Source: Acinetobacter baumannii
Lineage (GTDB): Bacteria > Pseudomonadota > Gammaproteobacteria > Pseudomonadales > Moraxellaceae
Direction of reading: 5' to 3'
NCBI RefSeq assembly: GCF_009759685.1
Contig: NZ_CP046654.1
Span: forward strand, 2,170,001 to 2,234,000
DNA: 64,000 nucleotides
Under the pieces are notes generated by a model. The model had not been told where the DNA came from. It worked only from the letters and a program-made list of their open reading frames with translations, and ran no database searches. A program made the position numbers and the translations under genes. Each line of letters begins with the position of its first letter. Position 1 is the first letter of the stretch. Of this stretch, positions 36,424 through 44,860 are shown in pieces.

Positions 36424-37749
36424 ATGACAAAATTTAATAATAATCAATCTGACAATTTGTTTTCTCAGGTCTTCGGAGTGGCTAAAAAGCTCAGTTCTAC
36501 TGGTTTAAACATCTTGCAGCAAAGTCAAATTGGTGAGGTAAGTAAATTGGTTGAGCCACTTTCAAATGGCAAAACAGTAGAAGGTAGTGCCAGAAATAAA
36601 AGTCCGTTTGAAGTGGAGCAGTATGAAAGCCCACAACAAATGTTACGTGAACATTTACCTAAAGTTACTCGTCAGGTATTTGGACGCCATTTTAGAAAGG
36701 TCAATGGTATCGCTACATTTATTTCACCTGACTGGAATGAAAAAATATCAAGCTATTTATTTGATTGGTTGAATGACTTTAGTTCGAAAAGTACGTTAAC
36801 TGAAAAAATTTTAGAAGAAGCGGGGGCTAAAGACTTATTTGAGCTTACAAAAGATACCTCACGCTCCCAACGTTTAAGTCAGGCACTTATTGAACAAAAT
36901 AAATTGATTGCCAGTATTCAAGGTGCAATTACGGGCGTATCTGGAATGGTTGGAGCCGCCGTAGATATTCCAGTTTCATTAGTCCTGGTTTTGAGAACAA
37001 TTTACCAAACAGGTAGATCACACGGCTTTGATTTAACCGAAGCAACTGACCAAGACGTTGTTGAATTTATTTTTAAAGAAGTTGATATCAGCTTAATTGC
37101 GGAAAAGCAGACTTTACTCTTGGCACTGAAAGCCTTACGAAATATGTTGGAGACTCAAGACATTCAACAGTTCCAGCAAGTACTTGGCTCTTCAAATGAT
37201 ATTGAAACCTTAAAAAGCTGGTTAGTTGATGAAAATGGTGAGTTTAAATGGAACTGGTTAAATAAAGTTCCGCAACTTGCTGTGGTAGGCAAGTTTACTC
37301 CAGTAGCTGGTGCAGTGCTTAGTGCTGTTTATAGTTGGAAGTTACAAGAAGATGTAGGCCATAAGGCACAAGCTATTTTCGGTGCAGCAAGACATTATTT
37401 AAATGAACATCCAAATGAGCATTTATCACCATTACAGGCGTACTATGCGGCGGTAACTCTAATTCAAAAAGCGAGCCCACGTCTTTTAAATGTGGGTGAA
37501 AATGGTAGTGTCCATGCTGCGCAGCATCATAAAATTGAAAATCATGATGTAATTTCAAAAGTATCTGTTGTGGTCAAATCAAATACTTCTGAAAAAAGCG
37601 AAGAGAAAGTCCAAGAAAATGTTCACCAAGGAATTGAGCATCTTGCAGAGAAACATGTAGTTGAACATGAACATAGTGAACAAAAGCCAGCATTAGAGCC
37701 TGAAAGTGAAGAAAATGATGACGTTATAGAGGGGCAAAAGTACTCTTAA
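36424..37749 (+). CDS. EcsC-family protein
   Basis: This 441-residue protein has a central EcsC-like region (about 90-300) with the glycine-rich amphipathic segment GAITGVSGMVGAAVDIPVSLV-type near 160-180, which could dip into a membrane. Its C-terminus is long and hydrophilic (about 365-441), with many E, H, K and S residues and several EH/EK repeats. EcsC was named from a Bacillus operon with an ABC exporter; its role is unknown. The gene is single, with GAGG before the ATG and a strong terminator behind it that overlaps the rpsL promoter. Confidence 0.82.
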   Translation: MTKFNNNQSDNLFSQVFGVAKKLSSTGLNILQQSQIGEVSKLVEPLSNGKTVEGSARNKSPFEVEQYESPQQMLREHLPKVTRQVFGRHFRKVNGIATFISPDWNEKISSYLFDWLNDFSSKSTLTEKILEEAGAKDLFELTKDTSRSQRLSQALIEQNKLIASIQGAITGVSGMVGAAVDIPVSLVLVLRTIYQTGRSHGFDLTEATDQDVVEFIFKEVDISLIAEKQTLLLALKALRNMLETQDIQQFQQVLGSSNDIETLKSWLVDENGEFKWNWLNKVPQLAVVGKFTPVAGAVLSAVYSWKLQEDVGHKAQAIFGAARHYLNEHPNEHLSPLQAYYAAVTLIQKASPRLLNVGENGSVHAAQHHKIENHDVISKVSVVVKSNTSEKSEEKVQENVHQGIEHLAEKHVVEHEHSEQKPALEPESEENDDVIEGQKYS

Positions 37750-37829
37750 CAATACAATTACAAAGGTAGGGTTTGAAAACTAAATTTCACCCCTATTTAA
37801 ATTTGTAAATAATCCTGTCAATCATTGAT

Positions 37830-37872
37830 ATGGTCAACATTTGGCAACTGCTGCCATGTTGACCATTTTTGC
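37830..37872 (+). terminator. terminator of the EcsC-family gene
   Basis: An 11-bp perfect stem (ATGGTCAACAT with ATGTTGACCAT) is extended inward by GGCA/TGCC and followed by TTTTTG. Its right arm contains the -35 hexamer of the rpsL promoter. Confidence 0.8.
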
Positions 37873-37887
37873 ATCTTGGCTTACAAT
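37859..37887 (+). promoter_or_regulatory. promoter of the str operon, nested in the upstream terminator
   Basis: TTGACC (37859-37864) and TACAAT (37882-37887) are exactly 17 bases apart. Transcription should start near 37894, directly before the leader hairpin. The -35 is part of the upstream terminator stem. Confidence 0.75.
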
Positions 37888-37894
37888 TATGTGC

Positions 37895-37929
37895 CCTTAA
37901 AAAGAGGTGTTTTCTTTTTAAGGTTTTTT
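37895..37929 (+). terminator. terminator-like hairpin in the rpsL leader (candidate attenuator)
   Basis: CCTTAAAAAGA (37895-37905) pairs perfectly over 11 bases with TCTTTTTAAGG (37913-37923), with loop GGTGTTT, followed by TTTTTT. It lies between the predicted start site and the rpsL ribosome binding site GGGAG, so it would be the first thing transcribed. This is a standard intrinsic terminator in an unexpected place. Confidence 0.75.
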
Positions 37930-37949
37930 AATAACGGGAGAATTGCCAT

Positions 37950-38324
37950 ATGGCAACAACGAATCAGTTGATCCGTAAGGGTCGTACGACTTTGGTTGAA
38001 AAATCCAAAGTTCCTGCGTTGAAGGCTTGTCCACAACGTCGTGGTGTTTGTACACGTGTTTATACAACTACACCTAAAAAACCTAACTCAGCTATGCGTA
38101 AGGTTTGCCGTGTTCGCTTAACTTCAGGTTTTGAAGTATCTAGCTACATCGGTGGTGAAGGCCATAACTTACAAGAGCACAGTGTTGTTCTTATCCGTGG
38201 TGGTCGTGTTAAAGACTTACCGGGTGTACGTTACCATACCGTTCGTGGTTCTTTAGACTGTGCTGGTGTTAAAGATCGTAACCAATCACGTTCTAAATAC
38301 GGTGCTAAACGTCCTAAGAAGTAA
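37950..38324 (+). CDS. rpsL: 30S ribosomal protein S12
   Basis: S12 sits at the decoding centre and governs accuracy. The 124 residues equal the E. coli length. Conserved blocks are [21 protein letters not shown] and [17 protein letters not shown] (first shown at its core); the lysines at both classic streptomycin-resistance positions are wild type. First gene of the str operon rpsL-rpsG-fusA-tuf. GGGAG lies 9 bases before the ATG. The leader contains a strong hairpin terminator. Confidence 0.98.
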
Positions 38325-38359
38325 TTCTGGGAAACTAGTCCAAAAGCCCTTTAGCGTTT

Positions 38360-38465
38360 CGCTTGTTTGAATTCTTCATAGATTTGTAATTCAAGCGACG
38401 TATAGTAAGGCCAGCGTCGTGTACATGACACTTGTACAAACTGCTGGATCATCCTGAAGTGTCAT
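38360..38465 (+). promoter_or_regulatory. structured rpsL-rpsG intergenic RNA, candidate S7 feedback site
   Basis: The 159-base gap has two stems: CGCTTG..GAATT (38360-38374) with AATTCAAGCG (38388-38397), and ATGACACTT (38425-38433) with AAGTGTCAT (38457-38465), the latter ending 18 bases before rpsG. In E. coli S7 represses its own operon by binding the rpsL-rpsG gap. The same role here is inferred from position; the sequence is different. Confidence 0.5.
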
Positions 38466-38483
38466 ATTATTAGGTGTATTAAA

Positions 38484-38954
38484 ATGCCAAGACGTCGCGT
38501 AGTCGCTGCTCGTGAGATCCTTCCAGATCCTAAATTTAGCAGCCAAACAATCGCTAAATTCATGAACCACGTAATGCAAGATGGTAAAAAATCTATTGCT
38601 GAAAGTATCGTTTACGGTGCTTTAGAACGCGTTCAAGAAAAAAACAAAGTAGACCCAGTTGAGTTTTTCGAGACTACTCTTGAAAAAGTTCGTCCTATGG
38701 TCGAAGTAAAAGCACGCCGTGTTGGTGGTGCTACTTATCAAGTACCTATGGAAGTACGCCCATCCCGTCGTACTGCCTTAGCAATGCGTTGGTTAGTAGA
38801 TGCTGCTGCTAAGCGTTCTGAAAAAACTATGGCTTTACGTCTTGCTGGCGAGTTGCTTGATGCAGCTGAAGGCAAAGGTGCTGCGATCAAAAAACGTGAA
38901 GACGTGCACCGTATGGCAGAAGCTAACAAAGCCTTCTCTCACTACCGTTTCTAA
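38484..38954 (+). CDS. rpsG: 30S ribosomal protein S7
   Basis: S7 nucleates assembly of the 30S head and contacts the E site. The 156 residues match the usual bacterial length; E. coli K-12 has a longer tail. It begins [18 protein letters not shown] and includes [11 protein letters not shown] and [14 protein letters not shown]. It lacks a strong ribosome binding site (TTAGGTG about 10 bases upstream), which would suit translational control through the structured upstream gap. Second gene of the str operon. Confidence 0.98.
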
Positions 38955-38980
38955 GCGGATAAAACAGTCCCTAATCAGGA

Positions 38981-39071
38981 GAATACTCATGCATACAGTA
39001 GCTGGATTCAACATTGCTCTCTACCAAAGTGGGGGCTTTGCGGGTATTTAAGTTGCCCCGCTTGAGTATTC
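38981..39071 (+). promoter_or_regulatory. stem-enclosed element between rpsG and fusA
   Basis: GAATACTC (38981-38988) is the exact inverse complement of GAGTATTC (39064-39071). Inside, CAAAGTGGGGGC (39025-39036) pairs with GCCCCGCTTG (39055-39064) with one bulge. The element encloses a complete 20-codon reading frame. The structure could be a ribosomal-protein or EF-G feedback site, or a processing site; nothing comparable is known to me from E. coli. Confidence 0.5.
38989..39051 (+). CDS. candidate 20-residue small protein in the str operon
   Basis: A strong ribosome binding site CAGGAG (38976-38981) lies seven bases before this ATG. The frame reads MHTVAGFNIA then LYQSGGFAGI and stops with TAA at 39049. 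The peptide is mildly hydrophobic, has no recognisable domain and could be a leader peptide whose translation opens or closes the surrounding stems. The alternative is that the ribosome binding site and frame are chance within a structured RNA. No homologue is known to me. It is too short to be certain. Confidence 0.4.
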   Translation: MHTVAGFNIALYQSGGFAGI

Positions 39072-39132
39072 GTGCGCATCAATTTAATTGGTGCGCCCTG
39101 TTTTAAAGATAACATTTAGGAATGTAGACATC

Positions 39133-41271
39133 ATGGCTCGCCAAACCCCAATTACTCGTTACCGTAACATCGGTATCTCTGCGCACATCGACGCAGGTAA
39201 AACAACTACAACTGAACGTATTTTGTTCTACACAGGTGTATCTCACAAAATTGGTGAAGTACACGACGGTGCAGCAACAATGGACTGGATGGAACAAGAG
39301 CAAGAGCGTGGTATTACAATTACCTCTGCTGCAACAACTTGTTTCTGGTCTGGTATGGGTAACCAATTCCCACAACACCGTATCAACGTAATTGATACAC
39401 CGGGACACGTTGACTTCACAATCGAAGTTGAGCGTTCTATGCGTGTTCTTGACGGTGCTTGCATGGTTTACTGTGCAGTTGGTGGTGTACAGCCTCAGTC
39501 TGAAACTGTATGGCGTCAGGCTAACAAATATAAAGTGCCTCGTTTAGCATTCGTGAACAAGATGGACCGTACTGGTGCAAACTTCTTCCGTGTTGTTGAA
39601 CAAATGAAAACACGTCTTGGTGCGAATCCTGTGCCAATCGTTGTGCCAATCGGTGCTGAAGACACATTCACTGGTGTAGTTGACCTTATCGAAATGAAGG
39701 CAATTATCTGGGATGAAGCTTCTCAAGGTATGAAGTTTGAATACGGCGAGATTCCAGCTGACCTAGTTGATACTGCTCAAGAATGGCGTACAAACATGGT
39801 TGAAGCTGCTGCTGAAGCTTCTGAAGAGTTAATGGACAAATACCTTGAAGAGGGTGATCTTTCTAAAGAAGACATCATCGCAGGTTTACGTGCTCGTACA
39901 TTAGCTTCTGAAATCCAAGTAATGCTTTGTGGTTCTGCATTCAAGAACAAAGGTGTTCAACGTATGTTGGACGCTGTAATTGAATTCTTACCATCACCTA
40001 CAGAAGTTAAAGCGATCGAAGGTATCCTTGACGATAAAGACGAAACTAAAGCGTCTCGTGAAGCATCTGACGAAGCTCCGTTCTCTGCGCTTGCGTTCAA
40101 AATCATGAACGACAAATTCGTAGGTAACTTAACATTCGTACGTGTTTACTCTGGTGTTCTTAAACAAGGTGATGCTGTTTATAACCCAGTTAAATCTAAG
40201 CGTGAACGTATCGGTCGTATCGTGCAAATGCACGCAAACGAACGTCAAGATATTGATGAAATCCGTGCAGGTGATATCGCAGCGTGTGTAGGTCTTAAAG
40301 ACGTTACTACTGGTGATACATTATGTGATGAGAAAAACATCATTACACTTGAACGTATGGAATTCCCAGATCCAGTAATTCAGTTAGCGGTTGAACCAAA
40401 AACTAAAGCTGACCAAGAAAAAATGTCTATCGCTTTAGGTCGTTTGGCTAAAGAAGACCCTTCATTCCGTGTTCACACTGATGAAGAATCTGGTCAGACA
40501 ATTATTGCTGGTATGGGTGAGCTTCACCTTGACATCATCGTTGACCGTATGAAGCGTGAATTCGGTGTTGAAGCGAATATCGGTAAACCAATGGTTGCTT
40601 ATCGTGAAACGATTAAGAAAACTGTTGAGCAAGAAGGTAAATTCGTACGTCAAACAGGTGGTAAAGGTAAATTCGGTCACGTATATGTTCGTTTAGAACC
40701 GCTTGACGTTGAAGCTGCTGGTAAAGAATACGAATTCGCTGAAGAAGTTGTTGGTGGTGTAGTACCTAAAGAATTCTTCGGTGCAGTTGACAAAGGTATT
40801 CAAGAACGTATGAAGAATGGTGTCTTGGCTGGTTACCCAGTTGTAGGCGTTAAAGCTGTTCTTTTTGACGGTTCTTACCACGATGTCGACTCTGACGAAT
40901 TGTCGTTCAAAATGGCTGGTTCTTACGCATTCCGTGATGGTTTCATGAAAGCAGATCCTGTTCTTCTTGAACCTATCATGAAAGTTGAAGTTGAGACTCC
41001 AGAAGACTACATGGGCGATATCATGGGTGACTTAAACCGTCGTCGTGGTATGGTTCAAGGTATGGACGATCTTCCTGGTGGAACAAAAGCAATTAAAGCA
41101 GAAGTTCCACTTGCTGAGATGTTTGGTTACGCGACTCAAATGCGTTCTATGTCTCAAGGTCGTGCGACATACTCAATGGAATTTGCTAAATATGCTGAAA
41201 CTCCACGTAACGTGGCTGAAGGCATCATCGCTAAATTCCAAGCTGGCGGTAAAAAAGGTGACGACGAGTAA
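39133..41271 (+). CDS. fusA: translation elongation factor G
   Basis: EF-G drives translocation and, with RRF, ribosome recycling, using GTP. The start is ATG 39133 ([12 protein letters not shown]), giving 712 residues; a GTG-started extension to 39088 has no support. GTPase motifs are [12 protein letters not shown] near 19-30, the switch region [20 protein letters not shown] near 90-98 and NKMDRTG near 143. Domains II-V follow, with [10 protein letters not shown] in domain IV. The initiating region is TTTAGGAATG, a moderate ribosome binding site. Third gene of the str operon. Confidence 0.98.
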
Positions 41272-41292
41272 TCTTTCGATTACTATAAGCCC

Positions 41293-41343
41293 TAACTAAT
41301 TCTTAGTTAAAAACCAAGTGCTCATGGAGCGACCCTCCATGAG
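41293..41343 (+). promoter_or_regulatory. two hairpins in the fusA-tuf gap
   Basis: TAACTAA/TTAGTTA (41293-41309, 3-base loop) and CTCATGGAG/CTCCATGAG (41321-41343, 5-base loop) are perfect stems. Neither is followed by a T run, so they are not intrinsic terminators. They may be processing or stability elements that help set the higher output of tuf over fusA; that is inference. Confidence 0.5.
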
Positions 41344-41365
41344 TAGTTAATAAAGGAAGATCATC

Positions 41366-42556
41366 ATGGCTAAAGCCAAGTTTGAACGTAATAAACCACA
41401 CGTAAACGTGGGTACAATCGGTCACGTTGACCATGGTAAAACAACTTTAACTGCTGCGATTGCAACAATTTGTGCAAAAACTTACGGCGGTGAAGCGAAA
41501 GATTACTCACAAATCGACTCAGCACCTGAAGAAAAAGCACGTGGTATTACAATTAATACATCACACGTAGAATACGATTCTCCAACTCGTCACTACGCAC
41601 ACGTTGACTGCCCAGGCCACGCCGACTACGTTAAAAACATGATCACTGGTGCTGCTCAGATGGACGGCGCGATCCTTGTATGTGCTGCAACTGACGGTCC
41701 AATGCCACAAACTCGTGAGCACATCCTTCTTTCTCGTCAGGTAGGTGTACCTTACATCATCGTATTCTTAAACAAATGCGACCTTGTTGATGACGAAGAA
41801 TTACTTGAATTAGTAGAAATGGAAGTACGTGAACTTCTTTCTACTTATGACTTCCCAGGTGATGACACTCCAGTAATCCGTGGTTCAGCTCTTGCAGCGC
41901 TTAACGGTGAAGCTGGTCCTTACGGTGAAGAATCAGTTCTTGCTCTTGTAGCAGCACTTGACTCTTACATCCCAGAGCCAGAGCGTGCAATCGACAAAGC
42001 ATTCTTGATGCCAATCGAAGACGTATTCTCAATTTCTGGTCGTGGTACAGTAGTAACAGGCCGTGTTGAAGCTGGTATCATCAAAGTTGGTGAAGAAGTA
42101 GAGATCGTTGGTATTAAAGATACAGTTAAAACAACTGTAACTGGCGTAGAAATGTTCCGTAAACTTCTTGACGAAGGCCGTGCAGGTGAGAACTGTGGTA
42201 TCTTACTTCGTGGTACTAAGCGTGAAGAAGTACAACGTGGTCAAGTACTTGCTAAACCAGGTACAATCAAGCCGCACACTAAATTCGACGCAGAAGTATA
42301 CGTACTTTCTAAAGAAGAAGGTGGTCGTCACACTCCATTCTTAAATGGTTACCGTCCACAGTTCTACTTCCGTACAACTGACGTAACTGGTGCGATCCAG
42401 TTGAAAGAAGGCGTTGAAATGGTAATGCCAGGTGACAACGTTGAAATGTCAGTAGAATTAATCCACCCAATCGCAATGGACCCAGGTCTACGTTTTGCGA
42501 TCCGTGAAGGTGGCCGTACTGTAGGTGCTGGTGTTGTTGCTAAAGTAACTGCATAA
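41366..42556 (+). CDS. tuf: translation elongation factor Tu
   Basis: EF-Tu delivers aminoacyl-tRNA to the ribosome. The 396 residues show [14 protein letters not shown] near 18-31, the switch region [27 protein letters not shown] near 81-95, NKCDLVDD near 136, and domains II and III to the end. AAAGGAAG precedes the ATG. It ends the str operon with a strong terminator. Acinetobacter usually carries a second tuf elsewhere; that copy is not in the window, so I give no letter. Confidence 0.98.
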
Positions 42557-42570
42557 TCACTTTTCAGTGA

Positions 42571-42602
42571 AAAAAGCGCTCCTTTTGGGGCGCTTTTTTT
42601 AT
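42571..42602 (+). terminator. terminator of the str operon
   Basis: AAAAAGCGCTCC pairs with GGGGCGCTTTTT (one G-T pair) around TTTT, followed by TTT. Confidence 0.9.
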
Positions 42603-42759
42603 ATCCAATTGTTAGACAATTCAGTTGAAAGCTGGCCTTAACTGATACTTCAATGTCCCTATTTGCACTTAAGCCTTTTTATTAAGTTTGTATGATAAGA
42701 ATCAAGAAAACGAACAATAAAGTTTAAGTAACTTAGGTTACTGGTAAGGAGCTTTCAAT

Positions 42760-43641
42760 ATGAATGCTAAAGTGAATATCACAAATCGTGCAGGGGCAAG
42801 CTTTCCTGTACGTCGTATGAACTTTGATTTTAATGATGTGCCAGAATACTGGATGAATGGTTCCGCTGGACTTACACATTTTATGACAGCGTTATCAGCG
42901 CTATTTCCAGCTGGTGAAAAGTTCTTTATTGATAGTGTACGTGCTGTACGTTATCACCCAGCAATTAAAGACAATGAAGAGCTACAAAAAGAAATTAGTG
43001 CTTTCATTGGTCAAGAGGCGATGCATACTCAAGAGCATGTAAACTTTAATGCTTCTGCCCAAAAATTTGGTCATGATGTTGAAACTTTAGAAAAATTCAC
43101 CGATACGGCTATTCAAACTGCCCGAAAAACTTTTGCAAAGCTCGTAAAACCATTTGGTATGACGCAAGAAATGGTGGACCTGACTGCTACTACAGCCCTT
43201 GAACATTTTACTGCAACCATTGCATCTCAGCTTTTAGTTAATACCCATATTCAAGAGTTGATGACAGATAAAACGATGTCAACCATGTGGTATTGGCACG
43301 CAATAGAAGAAAATGAACATAAAGCAGTCGCATTTGATGTGTATGAAGGTGTCTTTGGTAAAGGTGTAAAAGCTTATGCTTTACGCACAAGTTCACTTGT
43401 TTTTGCAATGGCTCTTATTTTCGCAATTCAATCTTCGTTTGTGGTTCGTCTTTTAAAGCAAGACCATAAATTAAACTTAGATGAGTTGTTTGTGATTTAT
43501 AAATATGGTTATAGCCCGTCGAAAGGGATTATTACGGGTATGGCTAAAGAGATGATGGCTTATTTTAAGCCAGGTTTTCATCCCAATGATTTAGATACGG
43601 TTAGTTTGTTAAAAACTTGGAAATCTAAACTTGGACTTTAA
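42760..43641 (+). CDS. PF10118-like 'metal-dependent hydrolase', probable diiron protein, paralogue 1
   Basis: The 293-residue protein belongs to a family annotated as predicted metal-dependent hydrolase (COG3687 type). The conserved residues instead read as a ferritin-like diiron site: Glu53, Glu86-x-x-His89 (GQEAMH), Glu148 (ALEHF) and Glu184-x-x-His187 (EENEH). A hydrophobic segment at about 206-228 (SLVFAMALIFAIQ) suggests membrane association. No hydrolase nucleophile is evident. TAAGGAG precedes the ATG. It is followed by its own terminator and then by a close paralogue. Substrate and reaction are unknown; an oxygenase or desaturase-like activity is inference from the residues. Confidence 0.78.
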   Translation: MNAKVNITNRAGASFPVRRMNFDFNDVPEYWMNGSAGLTHFMTALSALFPAGEKFFIDSVRAVRYHPAIKDNEELQKEISAFIGQEAMHTQEHVNFNASAQKFGHDVETLEKFTDTAIQTARKTFAKLVKPFGMTQEMVDLTATTALEHFTATIASQLLVNTHIQELMTDKTMSTMWYWHAIEENEHKAVAFDVYEGVFGKGVKAYALRTSSLVFAMALIFAIQSSFVVRLLKQDHKLNLDELFVIYKYGYSPSKGIITGMAKEMMAYFKPGFHPNDLDTVSLLKTWKSKLGL

Positions 43642-43655
43642 GCTGAAAGTAAATG

Positions 43656-43683
43656 AAAAGGGCTGTTAACAGTCCTTTTTTAT
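43656..43683 (+). terminator. terminator of paralogue 1
   Basis: AAAAGGGCTG pairs with CAGTCCTTTT around TTAA, followed by TTTATT. Confidence 0.8.
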
Positions 43684-43877
43684 TGTCTATAAATTATGAC
43701 TCACTTTTAAAAGATACTTGTTAATTTTGCCCTAGTATGAGGCTATTGATGACCTCATCTGATAATTTGCTGGCCTCATCTGCACTTAAATAGCGCCTTT
43801 AAAGGCGTATTATTATAAATATTAAGAAAATAAATAAGGATATAAGTGAATTTTTGATTCGCTTAAAGGAGTCTGAC

Positions 43878-44753
43878 ATGAATGCTAAAGTAAATATTTC
43901 TAATCGTGCCGGAGCAAGTTTCCCTGTGCGTCGTATGGACTTTGAGTTTGCTCAAGTTCCACGCTATTGGGCAAATTACGATGCAGGATTAACTCATTTT
44001 ATGACAGCATTATCGGCTCTTTTTCCGGAAGGAGAGCAGTTCTTTGTAAACAGTACTCGTGCTGTGCGAAATGATCCTAAACTGGCTGATCCAGCACTTC
44101 AAAAAGAAATAAGTGCTTTTATTGGCCAAGAAGCTATGCATTCTAAAGAGCATCTTGCATTTAATGCTTCTGCGCAGGCGTATGGATATGATGTTCGTAA
44201 AATGGAAAAACAAACAGGTAAAGTTATTAAAGTAGGTACTGCGGTTGTAACCAAGCTAATGAAACCTTTTGGTTATACAAAAGAAATGATTGATTTAACA
44301 GGTACCTGTGCGTTAGAACATTTTACCTCAACTATTGCGGCTGAGCTTTTACAAAACCCTGAAATTCAAGCCATGTTCCAGGATGACACTATGTATCACT
44401 TATGGATGTGGCATGCGGTAGAAGAAAACGAACACAAAGCTGTAGCATTTGATGTCTATACCAATATGTATGGGCAGGGGCCAAAGGCTTATTTTATGCG
44501 TTCAACTGCTTTAATCATTGCAATGGCCTTAATTTTTGCTACTCAGTCTTATTTTACTGCTAAGTTACTTAAGACTGATGATAAATTAACATGGAAAGAT
44601 ACCAAATACATGCTTAAGTTCATGTATGGCCGTAAAGGTTTTATGACTCGTCAAATTCCAGAATTATTAGATTTCTTAAGACCAAAATTCCATCCAAATG
44701 ATTCGGATACGACAGCTTTATTGGCCACTTGGCGTGAAAAATTAGGTCTTTAA
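43878..44753 (+). CDS. PF10118-like 'metal-dependent hydrolase', probable diiron protein, paralogue 2
   Basis: The 291-residue protein is a clear duplicate of its upstream neighbour. Both begin MNAKVNI and share GASFPVRRM, GLTHFMTALSALFP and EENEHKAVAFDVY. The diiron-type residues are kept: Glu53, Glu85-x-x-His88, the glutamate in CALEHFT and ExxH in EENEH. A hydrophobic segment lies near 205-228. I start at ATG 43878 behind AAAGGAG; the frame runs to 43854 without a site. Each copy has its own terminator, so they are separately expressed. The C-terminal third differs most, suggesting different partners or substrates. Confidence 0.78.
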   Translation: MNAKVNISNRAGASFPVRRMDFEFAQVPRYWANYDAGLTHFMTALSALFPEGEQFFVNSTRAVRNDPKLADPALQKEISAFIGQEAMHSKEHLAFNASAQAYGYDVRKMEKQTGKVIKVGTAVVTKLMKPFGYTKEMIDLTGTCALEHFTSTIAAELLQNPEIQAMFQDDTMYHLWMWHAVEENEHKAVAFDVYTNMYGQGPKAYFMRSTALIIAMALIFATQSYFTAKLLKTDDKLTWKDTKYMLKFMYGRKGFMTRQIPELLDFLRPKFHPNDSDTTALLATWREKLGL

Positions 44754-44765
44754 AAAGCTGACTGG

Positions 44766-44797
44766 AAAAGAGCAATTTAATTGCTCTTTTTTTTACT
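44766..44797 (+). terminator. terminator of paralogue 2
   Basis: AAAAGAGCAAT pairs with ATTGCTCTTTT around TTA, followed by TTTT. Confidence 0.88.
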
Positions 44798-44860
44798 CGT
44801 TTTTTCTATTTAAGTTTCTATAATACGTTTACTTTGAAATCTAAAAATGTGTTGAAACTC

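Noticed and set aside
38391..39051. Open frames antisense to or out of frame with rpsL-rpsG
   Set aside because: They are codon-bias shadows of ribosomal protein genes; only the last 20 codons of one plus-strand frame have a separate ribosome binding site and are reported as a small gene candidate.
42760..44753. Recent transposon-type duplication
   Set aside because: The two paralogues differ at many positions and have different flanks, so the duplication is old; no direct repeats or element ends are seen.
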